Positions 1 to 7,656 of a DNA stretch of 64,000 nucleotides are shown here, in pieces (positions within the stretch are counted from its first letter, which is position 1; each line of letters opens with the position of its first letter). A model generated the notes under the pieces. The model did not search any database. It saw only the letters and a list, made by a program, of their open reading frames with translations, and was not told where the DNA came from. The position numbers were made by a program, and so were the translations under genes. This stretch comes from Mycobacterium simiae. Its GTDB lineage: Bacteria; Actinomycetota; Actinomycetes; Mycobacteriales; Mycobacteriaceae. Where the stretch lies: contig NZ_AP022568.1 of the NCBI RefSeq assembly GCF_010727605.1, forward strand, positions 3,286,001-3,350,000. Reading direction: 5' to 3'.

Positions 1-675
1 CCGGACCTGCCGGGGTGGCGGCGGGCGATCCAGCTGGCGGTCCGGGAGTGGAACGGCTCGGCGCGTGAGGGCGCGCTGCGGTTGATCTACAGCCGGGGCC
101 GCGAAAGCGGGTCGGCACCGACGGCGTACGTGATGATCACCGACGTTCCCGAACGGGTCGCCGCGGTGCGTCGGGACGGGGTTGCGGCCCTCACGCTGGA
201 TCGGGGTCTGCCCGCGACCGGCGTCGACGGAATGCGCTGGCTGCTGGCCGGCGCCAAAACCTTGTCCTATGCGGTGAACATGGCCGCGCTGCGGCACGCG
301 GCCAGCCAAGGCGCCGGCGATGTCATCTTCGTCAGCACCGACGGCTACATCCTCGAAGGCCCGCGCTCGACGGTGGTGATCGCCGAAACCGGCGCCGACG
401 GTAACCTCTGTCTGCTGACGCCGCCACCCTGGTATCCGATTTTGCGCGGCACCACCCAGCAGGCCCTCTTCGAGGTGGCGCGCAGCAAAGGCTACGACTG
501 TGACTATCGCGCCCTACGCATCGCGGATTTGCATGCCGCTCAAGGGATTTGGCTGGTGTCGAGCATGACTCTGGCGGCTCGCGTGCACACGCTCGACGGT
601 CGCCGACTGCTCCGTTCGCCCATGACCGAGGAATTCGCAGAGCTGGTCGATGCCGCGATCATCAGCGATCGCTGA
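1..675 (+). CDS. Class IV PLP aminotransferase/lyase (aminodeoxychorismate lyase-like), 5' truncated
   Basis: The reading frame is already open at the first base, so the start lies outside the window; 224 residues are visible. Fold type IV PLP enzymes include branched-chain aminotransferases and 4-amino-4-deoxychorismate lyase (PabC). The segment AGAKTLSYAVNMAALR carries the family lysine that holds PLP, and YILEGPRSTVV carries the conserved glutamate, followed by the LRGTTQQALFE cofactor-phosphate region. M. tuberculosis Rv0812 is the positional homologue because the next conserved genes match Rv0813c to Rv0816c. PabC (folate pathway) and amino acid aminotransferase cannot be separated from sequence alone. 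It is transcribed towards the TIR gene, with a strong bidirectional hairpin between them. Confidence 0.85.
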   Translation, partial: PDLPGWRRAIQLAVREWNGSAREGALRLIYSRGRESGSAPTAYVMITDVPERVAAVRRDGVAALTLDRGLPATGVDGMRWLLAGAKTLSYAVNMAALRHAASQGAGDVIFVSTDGYILEGPRSTVVIAETGADGNLCLLTPPPWYPILRGTTQQALFEVARSKGYDCDYRALRIADLHAAQGIWLVSSMTLAARVHTLDGRRLLRSPMTEEFAELVDAAIISDR

Positions 676-710
676 GCGCTGAATTATGTTGTCGGCACGC
701 GGAACGGCGG

Positions 711-848
711 GTACGGTCGGCCGTACACAGGGAAGGAGGTGGTCCGCGAAATTGATAGCTTCATGGACATGTGAGGTGGCTACGCGCTAGCTGCATGGCT
801 CGGAAGAGCTAGCGATTTACGCGCGCTGGCGAATTCCCCGTAGCCACC
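711..848 (+). other. Structured intergenic element with strong Shine-Dalgarno-like core
   Basis: Downstream of the PLP gene there is dense secondary structure. GTACGG (711-716) pairs with CCGTAC (721-726) around a TCGG tetraloop. AAGGAGGTG (733-741), close to a perfect anti-16S match, follows. A 10-bp stem GGTGGCTACG (775-784) with CGTAGCCACC (839-848) encloses an 8-bp hairpin CGCTAGCT (785-792) with AGCTAGCG (807-814). Only very short frames follow the Shine-Dalgarno core (11 to 12 codons), so a protein-coding role is doubtful. It could be a small RNA or an attenuator-like 3' element; the function is unknown to me. Confidence 0.45.
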
Positions 849-849
849 C

Positions 850-898
850 GGCCCCCGAGCATCCCGGTCTGTCCAACCAGGAGCATTGCTCGGGGGCC
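850..898. terminator. Strong bidirectional hairpin terminator
   Basis: GGCCCCCGAGCA (850-861) and TGCTCGGGGGCC (887-898) form a perfect 12-bp stem with a 25-nt loop, placed between two convergent genes. There is no clear T-tract, as is usual for mycobacterial terminators. Confidence 0.7.
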
Positions 899-915
899 GC
901 TCCATGTCTGGGCCG

Positions 916-2418
916 CTACTGGACCAATTTCGCGGCGATCAGCTCGGCGATCTTGCCCGCCTGGCCGGGCGCGGCGTTCGGGCCGCACACCGATACGTCG
1001 ATGACGTCGGCGCCCTGCGCGTGCAGCACGTGGTGGCAGATCTTGCCGTTGTCGCCCCGGGTTCGCTGTTGCGCGATCCTCGGTACGGTGCCCTCGACTT
1101 GACCGAAGTTCCAGTCGAAGCTGTGACCATTGAGGGTCTCTGTCACCGCTTTTCCGGCGCAGGTTTTCCACTTGTCTGCGGACGCCTGCACGAAGGCGCG
1201 GGCGCTGTCGGGTGAGGAGAACTCCGCGACGGTTTCGATGATCCGGTTCGGCACGTCCTGACCGGGCGTGTGCACAATCAGACCGCTGACCGCGTTGAAG
1301 CCGTCGGCGCTTTGGTACGCCGCCGCCGTGGCGGGTTCGTAGCTGCCCGCGCAATCGGGGTCCGACAGCGTCCACTTGGGGCTACGCAGTTCGTTGATTC
1401 TTTCGCCCGGCACTACGGTTGGGTCACCCACTACCGTGCCGACTTCCGGCGCGCCGACCAACAGGGCGTCCAACTTGCCTGCGCTCGCCGACGAATTCGG
1501 TGCTGACGTTGCGGAATTCGCGCTGCCGGCCCGCGACGCCGACTTGGTCTTGCCGCCCTGTGTGGTGAACACCACCACGACCGCGATGGCGGCGATCACC
1601 GCCACGGCGGCGGCGCCGATGATGAGCAGTCGTTTGTTGGACCCGCCGGCCGCGACGCCGCTGACCGCCGGCGCCGGGACGGCCGCCGCGGGGGATGGAT
1701 CCCCGGGCGTTGCGGTGGGCGGCGCGGGCGCCGGCGCCTTCGGACCCGCGGGCGTCCCGTCTTTCGCCTCGATTTCGGCTAGCACGTTGTCGATCTCGCT
1801 GCGGGTGCGGTACGTAACGTCGTGGCGCAGGCGAAGCATCCGCAACAGTTGGGCGATGTCGCTGCGCGCGCTGGGATCGTCACCGTCCTCGTCGAGCCCG
1901 GAGCGCAACTCGACTAGCAGCGCAAGCTGCTGCTGCGGACTGAGTTCCTTTTCGGCGAGTGTGTTTCCCAGTCGGGTGATGTACCCGAACGGCACCGGCG
2001 GTTCTTCGGGTAGCGGGTCCGGCAGCGGCACCGGCTTGCTACGCAGTCCGTGCACCGCGGTGACCAACTGGATGCCGGCGTCGACCGTCGGCTCGCGGTA
2101 GTCGATGATCTGCAACGCCGCAAGGGGATTCACCCGCATGCTGTCGACGTCGCCGACCCGAACCGGGAGTATCGGACGACCCAGAGCCTGGGCGTACCGC
2201 AACTCGGCCTGGCTCGGCTTGGATTGCAGCCAATTGCTCGACAGCGCAACGATGAAGACCTCGCACTCGCGGATCTGCTCGAGAATCTTGGCCCACCAGG
2301 AGTCACCGCCGCCGAGCTCTTGGTCGAACCACACCTGGTTCTGCCCACGCCGAAGCGCATTGGTCAGGGCGTCGACCTTTGCCCGATCCTGGCTCGAGTA
2401 GCTGATGAACAGCGCCAT
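916..2418 (-). CDS. TIR domain - transmembrane - PknH-type extracellular sensor protein
   Basis: 500 aa. Residues 1-135 are a TIR domain: LFISYSSQD at the first strand, FIVALSSNWLQS at the fourth, and Glu72 in AELRYA at the place of the catalytic glutamate of NAD-cleaving TIR domains. Residues 143-216 are a helical, Q/L-rich segment, then a Pro/Ala linker. One membrane helix spans about 263-286. Residues 315-500 resemble the PknH extracellular sensor domain, with four cysteines (356, 420, 461, 478) able to form two disulfides. The topology would be TIR inside, sensor outside. Start: TAGGAGACTGCG before ATG. It lies 117 bp downstream of the RyR gene on the same strand, probably as one operon. 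NADase activity is inferred from family and the glutamate. I know of no described system with this domain order. Confidence 0.85.
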   Translation of the reverse strand: MALFISYSSQDRAKVDALTNALRRGQNQVWFDQELGGGDSWWAKILEQIRECEVFIVALSSNWLQSKPSQAELRYAQALGRPILPVRVGDVDSMRVNPLAALQIIDYREPTVDAGIQLVTAVHGLRSKPVPLPDPLPEEPPVPFGYITRLGNTLAEKELSPQQQLALLVELRSGLDEDGDDPSARSDIAQLLRMLRLRHDVTYRTRSEIDNVLAEIEAKDGTPAGPKAPAPAPPTATPGDPSPAAAVPAPAVSGVAAGGSNKRLLIIGAAAVAVIAAIAVVVVFTTQGGKTKSASRAGSANSATSAPNSSASAGKLDALLVGAPEVGTVVGDPTVVPGERINELRSPKWTLSDPDCAGSYEPATAAAYQSADGFNAVSGLIVHTPGQDVPNRIIETVAEFSSPDSARAFVQASADKWKTCAGKAVTETLNGHSFDWNFGQVEGTVPRIAQQRTRGDNGKICHHVLHAQGADVIDVSVCGPNAAPGQAGKIAELIAAKLVQ

Positions 2419-2493
2419 CGCAGTCTCCTAGAGTGCAGTGCAGCGAACGAACTGACGCGAAAGCCGGCCTTGCGACCCGTACGCACCTGCGCC

Positions 2494-2504
2494 GATACCG
2501 TATC
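2494..2504 (-). promoter_or_regulatory. Palindrome overlapping a possible -10 upstream of the TIR gene
   Basis: GATACCGTATC is a perfect 11-bp palindrome in the gap between the RyR and TIR genes. On the minus strand it contains TACGGT, a TANNNT -10 match, which would start transcription near 2490. It may allow separate control of the TIR gene; a single short palindrome is weak evidence. Confidence 0.25.
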
Positions 2505-2535
2505 AGTGTTGGGGTGCTCCCGGATGCGCAAATTT

Positions 2536-4872
2536 TCAGCGGATCTCGGCGTAGCGCCGCGCGAACTCGGCACCGGGGACCGGCCATTGCTCACCGTTGC
2601 TTCCCCGGACGATCCAGTCGCCCTCCGCGGCGACGGTGGGACCTTCGAGGGTGTCGACGGTTTCGCCCGGGTAGGCCGGGCGCGCGTGCACCCGTCCCTT
2701 GCGGTGCCACTGCCCGTCACCGGCCGGCTCGTAGGTCTGGCGGAAGATGTCGTCGCGGACCGACCACACCTTGCCGTCCTCGTGGATCGCCCAGTCGCCG
2801 GGGTCGGCGCGCATGGTGTGCCCCGAGTCCGATGTCCATGTCCATGGGGCAGCGCGTTGTTCGGCGGTGACCGTGCCCACCCGGGTAAAGGTCTGCCACA
2901 GCGGGCGGGACCGAAAGCCCAGTTGGCGCAGACTCCACAGCGTGCCCGCCAGACTGCGAACCGCGGCATTCAACAGATTCGGGTCGCTTTCCACTACCGA
3001 CCAGTCGACGAGTTTGTCGTGAATCTTGTGGGAGTCGTCGCGTGGGGAGCCGTATCGCCAGCCGTTGCGGCGGTAGTAGCGACACCAGTCCTCGTGTTCG
3101 GCTTGAGCCATCCGCAGCGCCGAGTCATGGTCGAAGCCCATCCGGTCGAGCTGATCGAAAGGCGCCAATCCGCCCATCTGGCTGCCGGATAACTGGGCGG
3201 GCGGGCTGCCCCAGGTGTTCCAGGTGTGACCAGCGATCTGCTCCACCATCCACAACGCGTTGCGGACCTGGCGTCGGTTAGACCCGCGATAGAACTCGTT
3301 GAGTTCGCTCCACGGCATCGCGGCTGGGGAACGCGGACCGTCCGGGTCGATGGTCGAAACGTAGCGCTCGTGGATGAGCCGTGCCGCGCGCTCCCAGGCG
3401 TCTTGCACCTGACCCTCTTGGGTGTCGAGCACCAGTGAATAGGACTGCAACCGGCCGACGACCTGGATCGAATCGTCGCTGATGCTGGTGTTCAGATCCG
3501 AGGCGTAGATCGGCATTTCGGGAAAACGGGCAGCCAGCCGAGCGACCGTCGTGCCGGCGTGAGCGTCGACGAAGACCACCGCGCTGGTTGCAGGGCCGGC
3601 GTCACCGATCAGCTTGAGCATGGTGGGTATTGTCGGCGCCTCTGCAACGGCGTCGATGGCCGGCCCTTGCGAGGCGAATCCTGCTTGCTGCCGGTGGAAT
3701 TCGTGATCGCGCAAGTACTCCTGGGCGTCTCGCTCGACCAGGGTGAGCGCGGGCAACGCGGACGCGCCGGGCGGCGTGTAGAAGTCACGCTCCAGCACCC
3801 GCTGAGTCAGGTCGGCGCACAGTGCTAAGGTCAATTGCGAAGTGCCGCAAACGAATACACGCTCAGTCCGGCCGGTTGCAATGATGCTGTCCAGCAACCG
3901 CCCGGCGGTCACCTCATATTTTCCGACAACGTCGGCGGCCCAGCGGGTATCCGATCCGCCGAACTGCTGGGCACGCCACGCCTGGGCCAGCCAGGGATCG
4001 TCCATCCGGACGATGAGTGGCAACCGCTGCCGCTGGGCGACCTCGGTGAGCCGACGACTGATCAGATCCAGCCACATCAGATTGACGGCCGGGTCCGGTG
4101 CCATCAGGTAAAGCCGAGACAAGCGGCGCCATAACCGAAGTGACACCAGGGTGGATGGATTGGTGAAATCCGCCAGCACCACCCGGGCGCCCTGCCGGCG
4201 CGCCCGCGCGACCCGGTCGTCGCTGAAACCGGTGATGACGACCAGGGTGCCGCGCCGGTCCAGCGTGCGCCGGACCGCGCTGATCATCGATTGGGTGTCG
4301 TCGTCGAGACCGACGATGACGGTGACCGACTCCGCCCAGTTGGCTCGCAGCCGGTCGACCTGCGACCGGAACACGCCGACGACGACGCCGCCCAATCCGG
4401 TAAAGATCGCCGAAAGTGCTGCGATCCGAGCCAGTTCCAGGCCGACCGGCGTCGGGTTCGGGCAGGTGCGCCCGCCCAGCGAGAAGTCGCCGGTGCCGCC
4501 CTTGACCAGACTGGCGGTTGCCATCAGCGGGGTGAAGAAGGCCGGATGGTTGGTGTCGTGACATCCCCAGTAGGAACTGAGGCCGAGCACCGCGGTGATC
4601 GGAACGAGGGCGGCAATCAGCGTGAACGAAACACCGACCACGCGATGACTGCTGCCCGAGCGAAAGGTCAGCACCGACGCCCAAATCAGCACGGCCACCA
4701 CGATGGTCAGCGTCGGCATCGACCCGGGCCGGCCGAACCACGCCAACGTCCGCGGCAAGACGTCGATGATGGCGGGCCGCAAATCGAGCACCGTCAGATA
4801 GACGATGAGGAGCAGACCCACCCCGGTGACGACCCAGCGCAATACGGGCGAGGGTGTCTTGGTGCGGGGCAT
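2536..4872 (-). CDS. Membrane protein with tandem RCK/TrkA-N-like domains and a RyR domain
   Basis: 778 aa. Hydrophobic segments near residues 11-30, 52-70, 77-100 and 146-168. Between the last two, residues 108-130 look like a short re-entrant helix ending in GGTGDF, loosely reminiscent of a pore loop but without TVGYG. Residues 183-330 read as a Rossmann RCK/TrkA-N domain (VTVIVGLDDD, ARRQGARVVLADFTNPSTL). A second, weaker one follows at about 335-485 (RVFVCGTSQ). Residues 490-655 match the ryanodine receptor repeat (RAARLIHERYV, AEHEDWCRYYRRNGWRYG, KIHDKLVDW). The C-terminus holds two copies of a GDW...W.V...F...Y motif (691-716 and 750-777). ATG with AAGGGAG eight bases upstream was chosen over a frame extending 79 codons further. 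A ligand-gated ion channel or transport regulator is likely. Confidence 0.8.
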   Translation of the reverse strand: MPRTKTPSPVLRWVVTGVGLLLIVYLTVLDLRPAIIDVLPRTLAWFGRPGSMPTLTIVVAVLIWASVLTFRSGSSHRVVGVSFTLIAALVPITAVLGLSSYWGCHDTNHPAFFTPLMATASLVKGGTGDFSLGGRTCPNPTPVGLELARIAALSAIFTGLGGVVVGVFRSQVDRLRANWAESVTVIVGLDDDTQSMISAVRRTLDRRGTLVVITGFSDDRVARARRQGARVVLADFTNPSTLVSLRLWRRLSRLYLMAPDPAVNLMWLDLISRRLTEVAQRQRLPLIVRMDDPWLAQAWRAQQFGGSDTRWAADVVGKYEVTAGRLLDSIIATGRTERVFVCGTSQLTLALCADLTQRVLERDFYTPPGASALPALTLVERDAQEYLRDHEFHRQQAGFASQGPAIDAVAEAPTIPTMLKLIGDAGPATSAVVFVDAHAGTTVARLAARFPEMPIYASDLNTSISDDSIQVVGRLQSYSLVLDTQEGQVQDAWERAARLIHERYVSTIDPDGPRSPAAMPWSELNEFYRGSNRRQVRNALWMVEQIAGHTWNTWGSPPAQLSGSQMGGLAPFDQLDRMGFDHDSALRMAQAEHEDWCRYYRRNGWRYGSPRDDSHKIHDKLVDWSVVESDPNLLNAAVRSLAGTLWSLRQLGFRSRPLWQTFTRVGTVTAEQRAAPWTWTSDSGHTMRADPGDWAIHEDGKVWSVRDDIFRQTYEPAGDGQWHRKGRVHARPAYPGETVDTLEGPTVAAEGDWIVRGSNGEQWPVPGAEFARRYAEIR

Positions 4873-4972
4873 CCGCCGATCTCCCTTCGCGCGGTACCGG
4901 CTGCTCGGACGTCGAACAGTACACGCAAAAGGTCGGCCGAAAGCAATGGTTGGCGTGCCAGCCGGCGGCCGG

Positions 4973-5641
4973 CTAGCCGACGAAACGCGACAGCCGCGCC
5001 GACAGGTGTGGAACCAGTCCGCCGTCGGCGTCCACCCGCTCCTCGACGTAGGCCAGGTCCCCGCCTTCGACGATGCCGTAGAGCCGCTTGGCGCCGCCGA
5101 CCAGCACACCAGACCGGCTGCGGGCCAGCGCGTCGGTCACTAATTCCCACGACGACTGGTTACGCGGTCGCCCATAAAACAACTCGACATATCCGGACGA
5201 GTGCGCCAGCAGCAGCTCGATGGCCTGCGATTCGCTGGGGTCGTCGGGGTCGCGGACGAAACGCCAGTAGCCGGTCTCGCGCAGGCCCGGCTGCTGATAA
5301 TTGCCGCTGTCGTCGAGCCGCCAGGATCGGGCTTCCCAATTCAGGTAGTCGCCGCCGTCATGGGAGACCACGATTTGCTGACCGAACCGGTAGTCGCCGT
5401 CGGGTCCACGGCCTTCGCCCTCGCCGCGCCACACGCCGACCAGCGGCAGCAGCGCCAGCAGAGCGTCGTTGAGGTTGGCACCCTTGCGCAGATTCGCCGT
5501 ATCGGCCGGGACGGGCAGGTCGTCGAAGGCCGGGATGTTGCGGGCCGCGGTCACCTTGGCGCGTTCGGCGGCCGCTGCGACGGCGCGGTCACCGGAACCC
5601 GCGGAACCGGCCGGTCCCTCAGGGTCCTCGCCGTAACTCAC
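4973..5641 (-). CDS. FABP-like / nitrobindin-type beta-barrel protein (Rv0813c homologue)
   Basis: 222 aa. After a disordered Ala-rich N-terminus (1-55) the protein has the nitrobindin/THAP4-type barrel signature [12 protein letters not shown], then [11 protein letters not shown] and TGYWRFV. The C-terminal [11 protein letters not shown] contains a histidine where nitrobindins place the haem ligand, so haem or fatty-acid binding are both possible. In M. tuberculosis the positional homologue is described as fatty-acid-binding-protein-like. GTG start overlaps the TGA of the 32-codon gene upstream (GTGA), so the two are translationally coupled. Confidence 0.85.
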   Translation of the reverse strand: MSYGEDPEGPAGSAGSGDRAVAAAAERAKVTAARNIPAFDDLPVPADTANLRKGANLNDALLALLPLVGVWRGEGEGRGPDGDYRFGQQIVVSHDGGDYLNWEARSWRLDDSGNYQQPGLRETGYWRFVRDPDDPSESQAIELLLAHSSGYVELFYGRPRNQSSWELVTDALARSRSGVLVGGAKRLYGIVEGGDLAYVEERVDADGGLVPHLSARLSRFVG

Positions 5642-5736
5642 GACTCGTCGGTGATGAGCCGGTAGAGGGTGTACAACGCGAACCAGGAGATGACCACAAC
5701 GGCCGCGACCAGCATGATCTCGAAGAACAACACCAC
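5638..5736 (-). CDS. 32-aa membrane microprotein
   Basis: A GTG-initiated frame encodes one hydrophobic helix ([18 protein letters not shown]) followed by [12 protein letters not shown], a short polar tail. AGGAGG lies at 5753-5758, about 17 nt before the chosen GTG, which is long; no closer in-frame start exists except the adjacent codons. The stop overlaps the GTG of the FABP-like gene by the GTGA arrangement, which supports a real translated gene. I recall similar tiny proteins at this place in other mycobacteria, but no function. Single-pass inner-membrane location is predicted. Confidence 0.6.
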   Translation of the reverse strand: MVLFFEIMLVAAVVVISWFALYTLYRLITDES

Positions 5737-5813
5737 GCCGACAAGTCTATTCGCCTCCTGTTGTGCGCCACACCGCCGGGGGAGCGTGCCGCGCGAACCC
5801 GCTCGGCAGCCGG

Positions 5814-6116
5814 TCAGGCGATCTTGATGTCGACCTCGTGAATGCCCGCGCCCGACGGTGTCACGACGGCGTCGCCGTTGCCGGCCTTCGACAGCGCACG
5901 CAGGGTCCACGCACCCGGCGCCGCGAAGAACCGGAAGTCGCCGGTCGCCGAAGCGACCACCTCCGCCGTGAACTCGTCGGACGAGTCCAGCAGGCGGACG
6001 AACGCGCCACCGACGGCCTGGCCGTCGCGGTCCACGACGCGGCCGGTGATCACCGTTTCCTTTTCCAGGTCGACGCTGGCCGGCAACGTCTGTCCTTGCC
6101 TAGGTGCAGAGCACAT
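5814..6116 (-). CDS. sseC2: SseC2-like protein (DUF1416)
   Basis: 100 aa, the usual family length. The sequence reads as one Ig-like/prealbumin-type beta domain (VITGRVVDRDGQAVGGAFVRL, then FTAEVVASATGDFRFF). In M. tuberculosis the gene always follows the rhodanese gene cysA2/cysA3 and is annotated as a thiosulfate sulfurtransferase-associated protein; no enzymatic residues are apparent. Here the ATG lies one base past the cysA2 stop (TGATATG), so the pair is cotranslated. Expression should follow the cysteine attenuator upstream of this operon. Confidence 0.85.
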   Translation of the reverse strand: MCSAPRQGQTLPASVDLEKETVITGRVVDRDGQAVGGAFVRLLDSSDEFTAEVVASATGDFRFFAAPGAWTLRALSKAGNGDAVVTPSGAGIHEVDIKIA

Positions 6117-6117
6117 A

Positions 6118-6951
6118 TCAGCTTCCCAACTCGATCGGGGCACCCACCAGGGAGCCGTATTCCGTCCAACTGCCGTCGTAGTTTTTGACGTTTGTGTGCC
6201 CGAGCAATTCCTGCAGGACGAACCAGGTGTGCGACGAACGTTCCCCGATTCGACAGTAGGCAATCGTTTCCTTGGTGCCGTCCAGCCCCGCGTCGGCGTA
6301 CAGCTTGGCCAACTCCTCGTCGGACTTGAAGGTGCCGTCCTCGTTAGCAGCCTTGCTCCAGGGCACGTTGATGGCGCCCGGGATGTGGCCGGGACGCTGG
6401 CTTTGCTCTTGCGGCAAATGTGCCGGAGCCAAAATTTTGCCGGAGAACTCGTCGGGGGAGCGCACGTCGACCAGGTTCTTGGTGTTGATGGCCGCGATGA
6501 CCTCATCCCGAAACGCCCGGATGCTGTTGTCTGGGGCCGAGGCGGTGTAGGAGGTGGCGGGCCTGCTGACCGGGTCCGTCGTCAGTGGGCGCCCGTCGAG
6601 CTCCCACTTCTTGCGGCCGCCGTCGAGCAGCTTGACGTCTTGGTGGCCGTAGAGCTTGAAGTACCAGTAGGCGTAGGCGGCGAACCAGTTGTTGTTGCCG
6701 CCGTAGAGGATGACGGTGTCGTCGTTGGCGATGCCGCGGTCGGACAGCAGCTTGGAGAACTGCTCGGCGTCGACGAAGTCGCGCTTGACCGGGTCCTGCA
6801 GATCGGTGCGCCAGTCGAGCTTGATCGCCCCGGCGATGTGGCCGTCGTCGTAAGCACTGGTGTCCTCGTCGACCTCAACGAATACGACGTTCGCGGCGTC
6901 GAGATTCTTCTCAGCCCATTCGGCGGAGACCAGGACGTCGGAACGTGCCAT
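6118..6951 (-). CDS. cysA2: Thiosulfate sulfurtransferase (rhodanese) CysA2
   Basis: 277 aa, the exact length I expect for mycobacterial CysA2. Two rhodanese domains: the N-terminal half carries YDDGHIAGAIKLDW and is probably non-catalytic; the C-terminal half has the persulfide-forming cysteine in the active loop YCRIGERSSHTWF. It transfers sulfane sulfur from thiosulfate to acceptors such as cyanide or thiols and feeds sulfur trafficking. ATG preceded by GAAAGGA. Operon order on the minus strand is DUF4395 protein, cysA2, sseC2, with the polycysteine small ORF as leader. Confidence 0.95.
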   Translation of the reverse strand: MARSDVLVSAEWAEKNLDAANVVFVEVDEDTSAYDDGHIAGAIKLDWRTDLQDPVKRDFVDAEQFSKLLSDRGIANDDTVILYGGNNNWFAAYAYWYFKLYGHQDVKLLDGGRKKWELDGRPLTTDPVSRPATSYTASAPDNSIRAFRDEVIAAINTKNLVDVRSPDEFSGKILAPAHLPQEQSQRPGHIPGAINVPWSKAANEDGTFKSDEELAKLYADAGLDGTKETIAYCRIGERSSHTWFVLQELLGHTNVKNYDGSWTEYGSLVGAPIELGS

Positions 6952-6989
6952 GGTGGGTGGTCCTTTCACTACGTAGCGGTTTGGGGGGG

Positions 6990-7460
6990 TTACGCGCGAC
7001 CGCCAGACGGTCGTAAGCGAACCACGAGAGGGTACAGCTGGCAGCCGAGGCAGATGCCAAAGGCTGCGTTCAAGAACGCGGCCACGAGCGCGAAAGCCGT
7101 GGCGATGACGCCGACCAGGGAAGCACCGACGGCGAACCCGGCGACCCCGACGACCGCGAAGATCAAGCCCACCAGCTGGGCGAACTGCAGCGGCGGCGCG
7201 GGCTCGCGCTCCTTGACCGGACCCAGCCGGGGTGCCACCAGGGTGGCGAACAGGCGGCCGTACGGATGCCGGCGCGGGCCGCCGACGGCACCGATGGCGA
7301 AGACCACGGCCTGCAGGCCCAGAAGGACCGCGGCAACCAGCGGATGCAATGCCGACACGATCAGGGTGGCGACCAGCACCGCGGTGGTGACCCACGCCGC
7401 GAACCTGGGTCCACGAACGTCGACGCGGTCCGGCGTGGCGGTGGTGTTACTGCTTGACAC
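6990..7460 (-). CDS. DUF4395 integral membrane protein
   Basis: 156 aa. Four hydrophobic segments are visible (about 21-40, 42-60, 90-110 and 112-140). The C-terminal ICLGCQLY gives a CxxC pair at the membrane edge, typical of DUF4395 proteins that accompany thioredoxin-like and rhodanese genes. A role in sulfur or thiol-redox handling at the membrane is inferred from this CxxC and from its place between the polycysteine leader and cysA2. It is separated from cysA2 by 38 bp. Confidence 0.8.
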   Translation of the reverse strand: MSSSNTTATPDRVDVRGPRFAAWVTTAVLVATLIVSALHPLVAAVLLGLQAVVFAIGAVGGPRRHPYGRLFATLVAPRLGPVKEREPAPPLQFAQLVGLIFAVVGVAGFAVGASLVGVIATAFALVAAFLNAAFGICLGCQLYPLVVRLRPSGGRA

Positions 7461-7553
7461 GAACGACTCCTCATTGCCTGTTGCACGGAAAAAGTGGAGA
7501 CACGCTAGGGGGCTCCGGGCTGGTCTGAGTGCGGCGCGGGCGGCGCGGCTTAC

Positions 7554-7649
7554 TCAGCAGCTACAGCAACAGCAACAACAACAACCCGCGACGCGGCACA
7601 GATCGACTGCGCGGCGCTTGGTGAGCATGAGCTCCATGCGGGCTAACAC
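7554..7649 (-). CDS. Leaderless polycysteine small ORF, cysteine-responsive attenuator
   Basis: A 31-codon frame starting GTG ends in a run of seven cysteine codons followed by Ser-Cys and TGA; upstream of the run are LTKRRAVDLCRVAG. Short leaderless polycysteine ORFs of this type are established in mycobacteria as attenuators of cysteine-metabolism operons (Canestrari and colleagues, M. smegmatis Ms5788A, upstream of the homologous genes). Ribosomes stalling on Cys codons at low cysteine would alter expression of the downstream DUF4395-cysA2-sseC2 operon. The leaderless GTG at 7649 is chosen because TAAGCT sits exactly 7 nt upstream; in-frame ATGs at 7637 and 7628 are alternatives. Confidence 0.85.
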   Translation of the reverse strand: MLARMELMLTKRRAVDLCRVAGCCCCCCCSC

Positions 7650-7656
7650 GTCGGTC

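Noticed and set aside
739..790. Short peptide after AAGGAGGTG
   Set aside because: Frames are only 11 to 12 codons and the Shine-Dalgarno overlaps the first candidate start; described as a structured element instead.
2050..3192. A 380-codon plus-strand frame spanning the TIR/RyR junction
   Set aside because: Antisense to both genes and without a recognisable domain.
3990..4550. A classical potassium channel filter in the RyR protein
   Set aside because: GGTGDF is only loosely similar; TVGYG is absent, so ion selectivity is not claimed.
916..4872. Calling the TIR/RyR unit a Thoeris defence system
   Set aside because: No ThsA-like effector (SIR2 or SLOG plus membrane) is present, and the TIR protein carries an extracellular sensor, unlike ThsB.
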